This document shows positions 1-6,764 of a DNA stretch of 7,545 nt, piece by piece (position 1 is the stretch's first letter; each line of letters opens with the position of its first letter). Position numbers and translations under genes: made by a program. Origin of the DNA: 13-1-40CM-64-14 sp036393975 (GTDB lineage Bacteria; Sysuimicrobiota; Sysuimicrobiia; Sysuimicrobiales; Kaftiobacteriaceae). The notes beneath the pieces are model-generated. The model was not told the DNA's origin. It did no database searches and saw only the letters and a list, made by a program, of their open reading frames with translations. The stretch is from positions 1-7,545 of the forward strand of contig DASWFZ010000065.1 in the NCBI GenBank assembly GCA_036393975.1. Direction: 5' to 3'.

Positions 1-35
1 AAGGAAGGAGAGGTCTGAGAACTGGTGCGTTCAGG

Positions 36-110
36 TGGAGGCGGCGCCCGGATTCGAACCGGGGGATGGGGGTTTTGCAGACCCCTGCCTTGCCTCTTGG
101 CTACGCCGCC
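36..110 (-). tRNA. tRNA-Cys (anticodon GCA)
   Basis: On the minus strand this folds as a full cloverleaf. The 7-bp acceptor stem is GGCGGCG with CGCCGCC, the anticodon loop is CTGCAAA (anticodon GCA), and the T-arm loop contains GGTTCGAATCC. The discriminator is U73, as expected for tRNA-Cys, and CCA is encoded (36-38). It lies 16 nt downstream of tRNA-Gly on the same strand and is probably co-transcribed from the promoter at 249-277. No terminator with a T-run is visible in the 35 bases left of it. Confidence 0.97.
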
Positions 111-126
111 CAGAGCGCTTGCGAAC

Positions 127-201
127 TGGAGCGGGAGACGGGACTTGAACCCGCGACCTTCTCCTTGGCAAGGAGACGCTCTACCACTGAGCTACTCCCG
201 C
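127..201 (-). tRNA. tRNA-Gly (anticodon GCC)
   Basis: This is a minus-strand cloverleaf with acceptor stem GCGGGAG/CTCCCGC, D-arm AGCTCAGTGGTAGAGC, anticodon loop TTGCCAA (GCC, Gly), T-arm GCGGGTTCAAGTCCCGT and encoded CCA at 127-129. All stems pair. It is the first gene of a Gly-Cys pair, with a strong promoter about 50 bp upstream. Confidence 0.97.
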
Positions 202-248
202 TCGATTGATCTCCGGCGCCCACCATAGCGGAGGGCAACCTGTCCCTC

Positions 249-277
249 ATTATACTGACCCCGCGCGCATGGTCCAA
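249..277 (-). promoter_or_regulatory. Sigma-70 promoter for the tRNA-Gly/Cys pair
   Basis: Read on the minus strand, the -35 box is TTGGAC (272-277), the spacer is 17 bp and the -10 box is a perfect TATAAT (249-254). The predicted start is near 242, giving a leader of about 40 nt before tRNA-Gly. The rest of the gap up to 496 shows no gene I can support. The short open frames there have no ribosome site and no recognisable sequence. Confidence 0.8.
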
Positions 278-496
278 GCCCTGACGAAGTCTGTGATCGA
301 ATGCTCACGGCTTGCGGAAGAACAGGAACCATACTAACAAGATCGCGACCATCCAGCCAACCCAATCCACGCGACCGCCTCCTTACATGCATGGTCCAAC
401 ACCGACTATTTTGCCGTCACTGTCTACGGCAGGGCTCCCGCGCTTCCTGCTTGCGTCGGAAGGTGATGGCAGACGCGGCCTGGCGGGGATCGGGGT

Positions 497-1417
497 TCAC
501 CGCGGCGTCCCGATGAAGAGGTCAGCCAACACAGATGTCGTGGAATCGGCGGCGTGGTGGAGATGACCCAAGGCCCAGGCATCTTCAATCGTTCGGAGCA
601 GCGAGTAGTGACTCGATGGCGTCATGCTCCGATATCCCGGTTTGCTCAGCGGACTAATAGCAAACAAGGCCACTCGTCCGCCACCCAATTGCCCGCAACA
701 TCCGGCCCCGGTCGTCCCCTCATCCCAGACAATGAAGAGCACTCCCTGGTTGGCCCACGCTCGCGAGGCACGAATCTGCGGAACGATGACTCGCAGCCAC
801 TCATCCCCTTCTCGCGTCAAGCAGTCATGCATGCTGTGGCACATATTGGGCGTGATCCAGACGTAATTGGGGATGGAGTCCTGCGCGAGATCATGCTGGA
901 GCTGACTTAGCGGCACCTGCCGGGCGCAGCGCTCTGAGTTCGTCGTGATACTGGTGTAGTACATGAACGGGTTGTGTTTTTTCGCATATCCGTCGGCCCC
1001 GGCGCCTGCGAAGCAATTCCCGGGAAATCCCTCGAGGTAGGCTTTCCAGCTCTTGCCGTGTTCCTCCAGTTGGTCAACGAGGTTCGGGGCATCAATTCGA
1101 CAATCCGTGCAGTTGGTGGTGATGCCGAACGTGTCGCCGCCCGTCAGCGCGAGGTAGTTCGGGAGGCTCGGGTGGCTAACACCGTAGTAGCGTTCGGCGA
1201 CCGCATACCGGGGCGCCAGAGACGTCAGGTAAGGGGCGTCGGGCGAGTCGAGGATTGAGTTGGCTTCCCGGTTCTCCAAAACAATTACGAAGATGTGGGA
1301 GAAGGGCGGGACAGTGTTTGCAGGCGCCCCCGCGTGAGAGAGAACCATCGCGCCCATGAGGAGAACTATTACGATGACTATCTGGACGGGGAAGGAGACT
1401 TGGAGTTTTGGCATCAC
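497..1417 (-). CDS. Secreted phosphoesterase (PF04185, phospholipase C / acid phosphatase type)
   Basis: This 306-residue protein starts with a hydrophobic segment (about 11-27) ending in SHAGA, which reads as a signal peptide, so it probably acts in the periplasm or outside. The motifs match the alkaline-phosphatase-like phosphoesterase family of bacterial phospholipases C and acid phosphatases. These are VLENR (E48, N49), SHPSLPNY (81-88), ITPNMCHSMHD (188-198), WDEG with D232-E233, and SHYSLLRTIED (269-279). The acidic, Asn and His residues in these motifs are the likely metal and substrate ligands. Eight cysteines follow the signal segment, including CTDC (103-106) and a CC pair at 240-241, which suggests disulfides. 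The substrate (phospholipid, phosphomonoester or other) cannot be read from sequence. The listed start is GTG, and the next codon is ATG (1414). Neither has a good Shine-Dalgarno, so the start is uncertain. It lies 39 nt after the upstream secreted-protein gene and is probably translated from the same message. Confidence 0.87.
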   Translation of the reverse strand: MMPKLQVSFPVQIVIVIVLLMGAMVLSHAGAPANTVPPFSHIFVIVLENREANSILDSPDAPYLTSLAPRYAVAERYYGVSHPSLPNYLALTGGDTFGITTNCTDCRIDAPNLVDQLEEHGKSWKAYLEGFPGNCFAGAGADGYAKKHNPFMYYTSITTNSERCARQVPLSQLQHDLAQDSIPNYVWITPNMCHSMHDCLTREGDEWLRVIVPQIRASRAWANQGVLFIVWDEGTTGAGCCGQLGGGRVALFAISPLSKPGYRSMTPSSHYSLLRTIEDAWALGHLHHAADSTTSVLADLFIGTPR

Positions 1418-1456
1418 ACGCCAGAGCGTTTCACGGGAAGAAAACGAGCGAGGAGC

Positions 1457-1801
1457 TCAATGTCCTCCCTCGCTCGGAGCCTGAGATGGCGGAGGGGAGG
1501 CCGGAGTCCCCTTATCCGGGACGATCAGGGTGATGTCATTTCGGCAGGCAATCGATGTCAGTTCTAAGCCTTGTTTACTTAACCCCTCCTGGACAATTTT
1601 CAGCATTACGTCACACATACTGCTTGTGGGGAACGGGCCCATAACCTGGATGAGGGGTTTGCCCTCGATCATCGACAACTTGAATTTGACGACCAGCCAG
1701 CTGAGCGATGACTCTTGTGCGGCCAGCTGTCGCGGCGAGATCGAGACCACGAATGCCGTAAGAATCAGGGCGACGACGCAGGGGGTCAGTCCCGTTCGCA
1801 T
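1457..1801 (-). CDS. Small secreted protein of unknown function
   Basis: This 114-residue protein has a clear signal peptide: MRTG, a hydrophobic core at about 7-21, and likely cleavage after LAAQ (residue 29). The mature part is about 85 residues. Its two cysteines (C63, C86) could form one disulfide. The predicted core is followed by a Pro/Ser-rich tail from about residue 98 (PASPPPSQ). I do not recognise the family. The ATG start is supported by AGGAG (1811-1815) 9 nt upstream. It sits between the LysM/M23 gene (138 bp upstream) and the phosphoesterase gene (39 nt downstream) on the same strand, so all three products are probably exported. A functional link is only inferred from order. Confidence 0.75.
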   Translation of the reverse strand: MRTGLTPCVVALILTAFVVSISPRQLAAQESSLSWLVVKFKLSMIEGKPLIQVMGPFPTSSMCDVMLKIVQEGLSKQGLELTSIACRNDITLIVPDKGTPASPPPSQAPSEGGH

Positions 1802-1939
1802 GAGTGCACTCTCCTGGGGAGCCGTAACGTCGGTGCTCGCCCTTTTCCACGGGCGGAACTGCAGGACCTATCTCCGGCACTCACCAATCGCGGGCCGTGT
1901 CCGATTTGTCAGGTTTGTTCGTGGCTGCCCTGCGGTGGT

Positions 1940-3019
1940 TTACAGGTACTTCAGTGGATCCAGCGGTCGTCCGTGAATTCGGATCTCGAATAGCAGATGC
2001 GGGCCGGTGCTGAACCCGGTGCTCCCGACCCGGCCGATCAGATCTCCTGGATGGAGGATCTGGCCCACCTTCACGGAGATCTTGGACAAGTGAGAGTAGG
2101 CGGTTATCAGGCCACTCCCGTGATCGACGCGCACAAGTAGCCCATACCCTCCGTACCACCCAGCCCAGATCACCTTGCCCTCACGGGAACTCACGACGGG
2201 TGCTCCCAAAGGCGCGCCGATATCGATGCCCGTGTGCATCTCTCGGGTTCCGAAAACCGGATGCGTTCGAAACCCGAATCCGGAGGTGATGCGCCCGCGG
2301 GCAGGCCACATGAACGTTGTGGCAATGCTCACCACCGACCGCAGTCGGTTCGATAGCGCCACGCGGGCTGGAACCTCCGTCGCGCCGTAGGGCATGACCA
2401 GCCGCTGACCAGGACGGATCAGGTCGCCGTTCGGGAGTACGTTGGCCTCCACGATGGCGTCGACCGACACCCCATAGGTCTGGGCAATATCCCACAACGT
2501 CTCGCCGTCACCCACTACAACGGAGAGGGGCCGACGCGCAGGCGGCTGTGCGGCCGCCGCCACCGCCGTCGTGGGCAGGGCGATAGCGGCCGAGGAGTGA
2601 CCCGGAATCACGATCTGTTGACCGACTTCGATCGGACGAGTTTTGGCGAGACCGTTTGCAGCTTGGAGTGTTTCGACTGTCACACCGTGCGCTTGAGCAA
2701 TGGCCCACAGCGTCTGCCCAGTCTGCACGGTTACGATCGCCTTGGCGGGTACTGCATTCAGCGACATCGGGACAAGTGAGGCTGCAGGGCCGCGAACGGC
2801 TACACCGGTCCCTGTCGGTGGGGGGATGACCGCGAGGGTTGGACCGATCGACGCTGAAGCCAGCCTCCGGACAGCATGCTGAAATCTCGTGGCGGTGGTC
2901 AGGAACGGGATGGCACGGGAGGTAGACCACACCAGCCAGCGGTCCGATGCGCTGTAGGCGGGGAGGATGAGGAGGCCCACTGCTAGCAGCCCCCGCACAG
3001 ATCGCCTCGTCGGTCGCAT
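1940..3019 (-). CDS. LysM-LysM-M23 envelope protein, NlpD/EnvC-like, with altered zinc site
   Basis: This 359-residue protein has a basic N-terminus (MRPTRRSVR), a hydrophobic segment at about 10-24 (signal peptide or anchor), then a linker. Two LysM peptidoglycan-binding repeats follow at about 95-138 (TGQTLWAIAQAHGV) and 165-209 (DGETLWDIAQTYGV). An M23/LytM domain ends the protein (about 240-359; GRITSGFGFRTHP, then HTGIDIG). H262 and D266 of HxxxD and H310 of YSHLS are present. The HxH motif reads GPHLLFE: H341 is kept, but position 343, normally a zinc-binding His, is Leu. In LytM-type enzymes that His is a metal ligand, so hydrolysis may be lost. Domain order and a degenerate site recall NlpD, which activates cell-wall amidases during division. 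The role here is inferred. The ATG start has AAGGTGG about 9 nt upstream. It is the first gene of a minus-strand trio of exported proteins. Confidence 0.9.
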   Translation of the reverse strand: MRPTRRSVRGLLAVGLLILPAYSASDRWLVWSTSRAIPFLTTATRFQHAVRRLASASIGPTLAVIPPPTGTGVAVRGPAASLVPMSLNAVPAKAIVTVQTGQTLWAIAQAHGVTVETLQAANGLAKTRPIEVGQQIVIPGHSSAAIALPTTAVAAAAQPPARRPLSVVVGDGETLWDIAQTYGVSVDAIVEANVLPNGDLIRPGQRLVMPYGATEVPARVALSNRLRSVVSIATTFMWPARGRITSGFGFRTHPVFGTREMHTGIDIGAPLGAPVVSSREGKVIWAGWYGGYGLLVRVDHGSGLITAYSHLSKISVKVGQILHPGDLIGRVGSTGFSTGPHLLFEIRIHGRPLDPLKYL

Positions 3020-3491
3020 TCCCCACCCACCTTACTAAGATTTCCGGGGGGAACCCAGTTCCGCGGAGGAACGCTAGAAAAATTCCTTTGCCGCAAGTAC
3101 CCCGGAGCATTGAACTCTTTGCCCCGTGCGAGGTGCTTCTAGACGGTTGGTGACGCACGCCTGTACCCGTGTTCAAATGCCTGATTTTCCGGCTAATTCT
3201 GCATACAAACCATCCATCTAAAGTCGTCCCTGGCTGGGCTTCATGGCACCTCCGCGATTGCCCCCAGAGGCGACGGGAGGAGGCTTGTAAGACGGAGATG
3301 CTCAGTTTCCCCTACGCCGTCCCTAGAGATATGGCGAGCAGGCGCCACCGATCGCACGGGGACAGACTGGAGATCCTGGGTGGCCAGGCACGGCCTCGGC
3401 CTGAGCAGGCGAAGGATTCAGCTTTCTCAGCGCGCACTCTTGTATGAAGCAACTAGATGCCAGTGCCAGAGAAGCCGAGGAGGGTGCGTCA
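3020..3491. other. Divergent intergenic region, no gene supported
   Basis: This 470-bp gap separates two divergent genes, so it must hold promoters for both, but I find no convincing -35/-10 pair on either strand. A small hairpin GGAAC-CCA-GTTCC (3050-3062) would lie in the leader of the LysM/M23 gene. An open frame on the plus strand reaching 3447 has no recognisable sequence and no good start signal, and I do not call it. Confidence 0.5.
3478..3483 (+). promoter_or_regulatory. Ribosome binding site that sets the M55 peptidase start
   Basis: A perfect AGGAGG lies 8 nt before GTG at 3492. The in-frame ATG 48 nt upstream (3444) has no Shine-Dalgarno and would add 16 residues not expected in this family, so GTG 3492 is preferred. 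Confidence 0.85.
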
Positions 3492-4331
3492 GTGAGGGTT
3501 TATGTCTCCGTCGACATGGAAGGAATTGCGGGTGTGGCAGCAGCGAAGCACGTCCAGTCGCAAGAACGCGATTACGATCGATTCCGCCGGGTGATGACAC
3601 AGGAGGCAAACGCGGCTGTCGAGGGTGCGTTAGCCGGTGGAGCGCAGGAGGTCGTCGTGAGCGACGGCCACGGGCCGATGACCAATATTCTGGTGGAGGA
3701 GCTCCACCCGGAGGCACGTCTTCTCAGCGGCAGCAACCGGATCTTGGGGCAAATGGAAGGAATCGACAAGACCTTCGCGGCGGCGTTTTTCATCGGTTAC
3801 CACCAGCGTGAGGGCGGGGGGGACGGCATCTTGAACCACACGTTCTTGGGGAAGATTGTGCAGGAGGTTCGCCTTAATGGCGAGCCCGCGGATGAGGCGG
3901 CGGTCAACGCGGGAATCGCGGGTGCCTTTGGCGTTCCCGTCGCCTTGGTGGCGGGCGATACCGCCGTGTGCGCCGACGCGGGACGGCGACTCCCAGGTGT
4001 GCTGGTGGCCCCCGTGAAAGAGGGCTTTGATCGGTACACGGGTCTCAGCATGACACCTCAAAAAGCCCAGGGTCTCATCCGGGATCGCGCCCGCGATGCC
4101 ATGCAGGCGGTGCGTGCCGGGAGGCTCAGTCCGTACCGGGTTCCTCCTCCGGTAACGTTCGAGGTGGACTTCAAGCGGACCGCACCCGCACGCATGGCGA
4201 CGGTCTTCCCTGGAGTCGACCGGCGCGGGCCCCGCACGATTGCCATCACCGATCAGGACTACCTCCGGGCGTTTAAGCTGTTCTGGGGGTGTTTGATTGT
4301 CGGGCTGGCCGTCTTCGAAGGACTGCTGTGA
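3492..4331 (+). CDS. D-aminopeptidase, M55 family (DppA type)
   Basis: This 279-residue zinc aminopeptidase would cleave D-amino acids such as D-Ala from the N-terminus of short peptides in the cytoplasm, a role tied to recycling of wall-derived D-peptides. With the GTG start, the metal-site residues fall at D8 and E10 (VSVDMEG), H60 (SDGHG) and H104 (IGYHQ). These are the same positions as in Bacillus subtilis DppA, which supports both family and start. The family Glu near 133 probably corresponds to E135 in NGEPADE. LNHTF (114-118) and FGVPVALVAGDTAVCAD (about 146-162) are also family-typical. Length is normal (DppA about 274). In Bacillus dppA heads a dipeptide-transport operon. Here no transporter gene follows: the gene is alone, with a promoter and tRNA-Thr 160 bp downstream. 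No T-run terminator is visible after it. Confidence 0.92.
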   Translation: MRVYVSVDMEGIAGVAAAKHVQSQERDYDRFRRVMTQEANAAVEGALAGGAQEVVVSDGHGPMTNILVEELHPEARLLSGSNRILGQMEGIDKTFAAAFFIGYHQREGGGDGILNHTFLGKIVQEVRLNGEPADEAAVNAGIAGAFGVPVALVAGDTAVCADAGRRLPGVLVAPVKEGFDRYTGLSMTPQKAQGLIRDRARDAMQAVRAGRLSPYRVPPPVTFEVDFKRTAPARMATVFPGVDRRGPRTIAITDQDYLRAFKLFWGCLIVGLAVFEGLL

Positions 4332-4449
4332 CCCACAGGGGTGGCGAGCACTGTCGGCGCGATCCATCCGCTCCGCCCGAAGACCGGGGGAGGGCTCCGG
4401 GCCGAGTTGATCGTGCGCGGGGTATGAGAAAAGCCCTGATGCAGCGCGC

Positions 4450-4478
4450 TTGAAATGGGTATAGTCGCCTCCTATAAT
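4450..4478 (+). promoter_or_regulatory. Strong sigma-70 promoter for tRNA-Thr
   Basis: TTGAAA (4450-4455), a 17-bp spacer and a perfect TATAAT (4473-4478) are followed by the tRNA at 4492. The start of transcription would be only about 6-8 nt before the mature 5' end. If tRNA-Thr and tuf were once adjacent, this promoter would also have driven tuf. Confidence 0.88.
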
Positions 4479-4491
4479 ACGGATGTGACGC

Positions 4492-4567
4492 GCCCACGTA
4501 GCTCAGGTGGCAGAGCGTGTCCTTGGTAAGGACAAGGTCACCGGTTCGAATCCGGTCGTGGGCTCCA
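4492..4567 (+). tRNA. tRNA-Thr (anticodon GGT)
   Basis: This is a complete cloverleaf. The acceptor stem is GCCCACG/CGTGGGC, the D-arm AGCTCAGGTGGCAGAGC, the anticodon stem TGTCC/GGACA with loop TTGGTAA (anticodon GGT), the T-arm ACCGGTTCGAATCCGGT, and TCCA ends the gene with CCA encoded. From base 4522 to one base past CCA it is identical to 7199-7245. The 3' half of this gene is probably the copy brought in by an element that integrated here, while the 5' half and promoter are the original host sequence. Confidence 0.97.
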
Positions 4568-4568
4568 G
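4522..4568 (+). repeat. Left 47-bp repeat (attL-like), 3' half of intact tRNA-Thr
   Basis: It begins with CTTGGTAAGG in the anticodon arm, ends with GGGCTCCAG, and is identical base for base to 7199-7245. Flanking bases differ at once on both sides (C versus G on the left, G versus C on the right). Confidence 0.95.
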
Positions 4569-4652
4569 GCACGTCTGACGTGGTCTTCCGCGCGGCACGG
4601 CCCAATCTCGGGCTCGAAAAAGAATGGGCTCATGGCCGGCGGCGGATCGCGG

Positions 4653-4726
4653 TCGGTCGGGTTCTCCCGGCCGGTAGTCCCGCGACAGCGCTCGCGGCAC
4701 ACTCGAGGCCCGTTCATTCGGGCTTC
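4653..4726 (+). other. Three tandem hairpins between tRNA-Thr and the integrase fragment
   Basis: Three inverted repeats follow one another in 74 nt. The first is TCGGTCGGG/CCCGGCCGG (4653-4661/4666-4674, loop TTCT, with two T-G pairs). The second is CCGCGA/TCGCGG (4680-4685/4692-4697). The third is GAGGCCCG/CGGGCTTC (4705-4712/4719-4726, loop TTCATT). The last ends 3 nt before the ribosome site of the integrase gene. No T-run follows, so they are not standard terminators. They could be recombinase or accessory protein sites beside the att site, or leader RNA structure. GC-rich DNA makes short stems easily, so the case is moderate. Confidence 0.45.
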
Positions 4727-4740
4727 TATGGAGGTGTGTC

Positions 4741-5139
4741 GTGGGCCGTTCTCGCACGTCATCAGGTGTTATCCCTCCCGGCTTCACCCCTATCGTCAGG
4801 GTCGCGCGGAGGAAGGAATCTCCGAAGAGCCTCGCAGAGCTCACTGACGCGTTCGTCGTCAGCCGCAAGGTGTCCGGCGTCTCGCGGGACACGGAAGTCT
4901 CGTACTCCCACTGGCTCAAGAGACTCGCCAAGGAGGTCGACCACACGGATCCGCTGGCCGTCCAGAGGTTCCTGTCGTCGCTGCGCGATCGGGGCCTGTC
5001 CGCGTCGTCAGTTTTCAAGGCCTTCTCCGTCGTCAGGACGTTCTTCCGCTGGTGCGTCGCCGCGTGTTTCGTGCGCACTGCCCTCCCGGGCGCGATCGCC
5101 CGTGAGGTTGCCGCAGCGTCTCCAACCCCTGACGGGTAG
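4741..5139 (+). pseudogene. Truncated tyrosine recombinase (integrase), core-binding domain only
   Basis: This frame of 132 residues starts at GTG with GGAGG (4730-4734) 6 nt upstream. Residues about 29-105 look like the SAM-like core-binding domain of phage and island integrases: SLAELTDAFVVSRK, SRDTEVSYSHWLKRLAKEV, DPLAVQRFLSSLRDRGLSAS and VFKAFSVVRTFFRWCVA. The following FVRTALPGAIAREV resembles the linker usually written as GFVRTNPLAGI.REV. The frame then stops (TAG), just where the catalytic domain with the R-H-R-Y residues should start. That domain is not found in any frame downstream. An intact enzyme has about 300 or more residues. The protein cannot recombine DNA by itself, though a DNA-binding fragment could still be made. 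Its place beside the tRNA-side repeat is typical for the integrase of a tRNA-targeted element. Confidence 0.8.
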
Positions 5140-5551
5140 TCGTGGGTTTCGTGCGCCCTCGGAGGAAGGTGGGTACTCACACACGGCGGCTACCAGAGGC
5201 CCGCCTCCACCACCCCGCGAGGTGATGCCCCAGGAAAGGGAAGACCGGCCATCCGATAGTGGGCCAGGAGCACCACCACGTAGCCGGTCCCTTGGAGAAC
5301 CTTCCGGCTCCCCACGTCATGCTCCTGGCATCACGCGGAGAGCCTATTCAGTTTTCGCTTCGTTGCACCTTGCATATACATACTTCCCTTGACGACCCAT
5401 CCTACTACGGGCGCCCCGTTCCCGTAAGCCATCCCTCCCTGGTCGAGTGGACAGAATACGCGGGCTAGTCGATGAAGCGGAGCGGGAGGCCGAGTTACCG
5501 GAGCCTGTTGAGTACGAGGCGTTAGAAGGGTAAGACCTCATAACCCCATCT
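5140..5551. other. Gene-poor stretch inside the element
   Basis: About 410 bp lie between the integrase fragment and the tag fragment. I see no frame with recognisable protein sequence on either strand. A plus-strand frame ending at TAA 5531-5533 carries a Glu-rich tail (DEAEREAELPEPVEYEALEG). It could be the end of a lost gene, but it has no start signal and I do not call it. The missing integrase catalytic domain and the 5' two thirds of tag would have lain here and appear deleted. Confidence 0.5.
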
Positions 5552-5775
5552 TTGGCTACTCGAGCGAGAAGTTGGCGGTTTGTTGATGGCAAGACCATCA
5601 CGCACCAATATCGGTTCATGTCCCAGATCCCGGCGCGGACGAAAGAGTCAGACGCGATGAGCAAGGATCTGCGGGAGCGGGGGTTAGGTTCGTCGGCTCC
5701 ACCATCTGCTACGCCTTCATGCAGGCGGTGGGCATGGTGAACGACCACGTAGTCGACTGCTTCAGGTATCGTTAG
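5552..5775 (+). pseudogene. tag: 3' fragment of DNA-3-methyladenine glycosylase I gene (tag), frameshifted
   Basis: The frame from 5552 reads SWRFVDGKTI, then SQIPARTKESDAMSKDLRERG (to 5683). After one missing base in GGGGGTTAGG, the +2 frame continues RFVGSTICYAFMQAVGMVN and DHVVDCFRYR to TAG at 5773-5775. Joined, this matches the last roughly 75 residues of Tag (Escherichia coli: SDALSKALKKRGFKFVGTT, then ICYSFMQACGLVNDHVVGC). Tag is a base-excision repair enzyme of about 190 residues that removes 3-methyladenine. The C-terminal zinc-snap ligands His and Cys (NDHVVDC) are still readable. The N-terminal zinc ligands, the helix-hairpin-helix region and the catalytic region are gone, so the product is not functional. 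A second frame shift may exist near 5572, where FGYSSEKL abuts WRFV. It is either element cargo or a host gene damaged by rearrangement. Confidence 0.85.
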
Positions 5776-5847
5776 GTATCGAGGGGATAACGCGGTCATA
5801 TTCCGGGATCATATCGGGCTCACGCGTTGCGCTTGCCATCTATCCCA

Positions 5848-6750
5848 TCAAGTCTTCGAATGAGGTTCGGTGAAGGCTCTTCCAAAGACTGAGGCAAACT
5901 CGCGGGCGAAGTCATCGAAGGAGTGTGGCGGTTTCCCAGTTATCTTCCCAACTGTATCAGATACACCGTCTGCGTTTCCTTCTCTAGCATGGGCCATCAC
6001 CTCGACCATCGCTCCGACCAGCCACTCAGGTATTCCCCTTGCTAGCAATGCCCGTTGAGTAGCCTCTATTGGAACATCCACGTAGCGGACCTCTCGCCCC
6101 GTCGCGGCGGAGATTTTCTCCGCGATCTGCGCATGCGAAAGGGCTTCTGGCCCCGCGAGCCCGTATGCCTTGCCCTCATGCCCGTCCTCTGTCAGTACCC
6201 GGGCGGCGACAGCGACGATGTCGCGCATATCCACGTAGCCCATCCGTCCGTCTCCCCAAGAACCCCGGAAGACTCCTTCCTTGACAATTGATGGAGCGAA
6301 GTTCAGCGTGTTCTGCATGAACGGTCCGGAGCGCAAATAGGTAAATGCAATGCCGGAACGTTCTAATCGTTTCTCGCTCTCCCGGTGAAGGGGGTACTGG
6401 CGCGGTTCAGGAAGGACCGAATCGCGCTTGGTCTGGACGACCCCTAAGGTGGAGAGCTTGACGATGTGCTTCACGCCGCTCCGGGCTGCCGCAGCGATTA
6501 CGTTCCCCTCCAGTCTGGCCAGCTCCGGCACAAGGGGTGAGATAAGAAACACGCGCTCCACACCAACAAGCGCCGACACGAGCGATTTGGCGTTCATGTG
6601 GTCGCCTTCGATGAGAGACACATCAGCACCGAGCATATCCGCTGCACGCTTTGCATCACGGACCAGGGCCCGGAAGGGAACGCCGGCCACTCGAAGCACT
6701 CTGACGAGTTGGCTTCCCACCTGTCCTGTTGCCCCCGTAACGAGAATCAC
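5848..6750 (-). CDS. NmrA-type NAD(P)-dependent oxidoreductase (atypical SDR)
   Basis: With the GTG start at 6750 this is a 300-residue protein, normal for the NmrA/QOR2-like group of atypical short-chain dehydrogenases. The N-terminal MILVTGATGQVG carries the GxxGxxG dinucleotide motif (G6, G9, G12). RALVRD (27-32) ends the second strand, where Arg suggests NADPH preference. GDHMN and the KHIVKLSTLG region are typical, and YVDMRDIVAVAARVL (about 192-206) is the conserved NmrA segment. The substrate is unknown, and relatives act as quinone reductases or redox sensors. AGGAGG (complement of 6759-6764) lies 8 nt before GTG 6750. The longer frame from GTG 6759 would overlap this ribosome site, so it is rejected. 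It is the only apparently intact protein gene between the att-like repeats. It has no obvious terminator. Confidence 0.88.
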   Translation of the reverse strand: MILVTGATGQVGSQLVRVLRVAGVPFRALVRDAKRAADMLGADVSLIEGDHMNAKSLVSALVGVERVFLISPLVPELARLEGNVIAAAARSGVKHIVKLSTLGVVQTKRDSVLPEPRQYPLHRESEKRLERSGIAFTYLRSGPFMQNTLNFAPSIVKEGVFRGSWGDGRMGYVDMRDIVAVAARVLTEDGHEGKAYGLAGPEALSHAQIAEKISAATGREVRYVDVPIEATQRALLARGIPEWLVGAMVEVMAHAREGNADGVSDTVGKITGKPPHSFDDFAREFASVFGRAFTEPHSKT

Positions 6751-6758
6751 AAGCTCCA

Positions 6759-6764
6759 CCTCCT
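6759..6764 (-). promoter_or_regulatory. Ribosome binding site of the NmrA-type reductase gene
   Basis: A perfect AGGAGG on the minus strand sits 8 nt before GTG 6750 and overlaps the alternative GTG at 6759. It decides the start in favour of 6750. Confidence 0.85.

Noticed and set aside
483..496. 14-bp match between 483-496 and 7513-7526 (GCGGGGATCGGGGT)
   Set aside because: It is short, simple GC-rich sequence. One copy is in tuf coding sequence, the flanks differ, and it is best read as chance.
3444..3491. Longer start for the M55 peptidase at ATG 3444
   Set aside because: There is no Shine-Dalgarno before it. GTG 3492 has AGGAGG and puts D8, E10, H60 and H104 at the family positions.
4517..5392. 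Plus-strand 291-codon open frame overlapping tRNA-Thr and the integrase fragment
   Set aside because: It starts inside the tRNA, has an Arg/Ser/Pro-rich composition typical of a shadow frame in GC-rich DNA, and overlaps the recognised integrase domain in another frame.
5441..5533. Plus-strand frame with Glu-rich end (EAEREAELPEPVEYEALEG)
   Set aside because: It looks protein-like, but no start signal, domain or neighbour supports it, and I cannot assign it to a family.
5763..5781. Tandem near-repeat AGGTATCGTT AGGTATCGAG at the end of the tag fragment
   Set aside because: There are only two copies of about 10 nt with no further structure, too little to call a repeat element. No CRISPR-like array occurs in the window.
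5344..5799. Minus-strand 151-codon frame
   Set aside because: It lies antisense to the tag fragment, and its start region is the reverse reading of the conserved Tag C-terminus.
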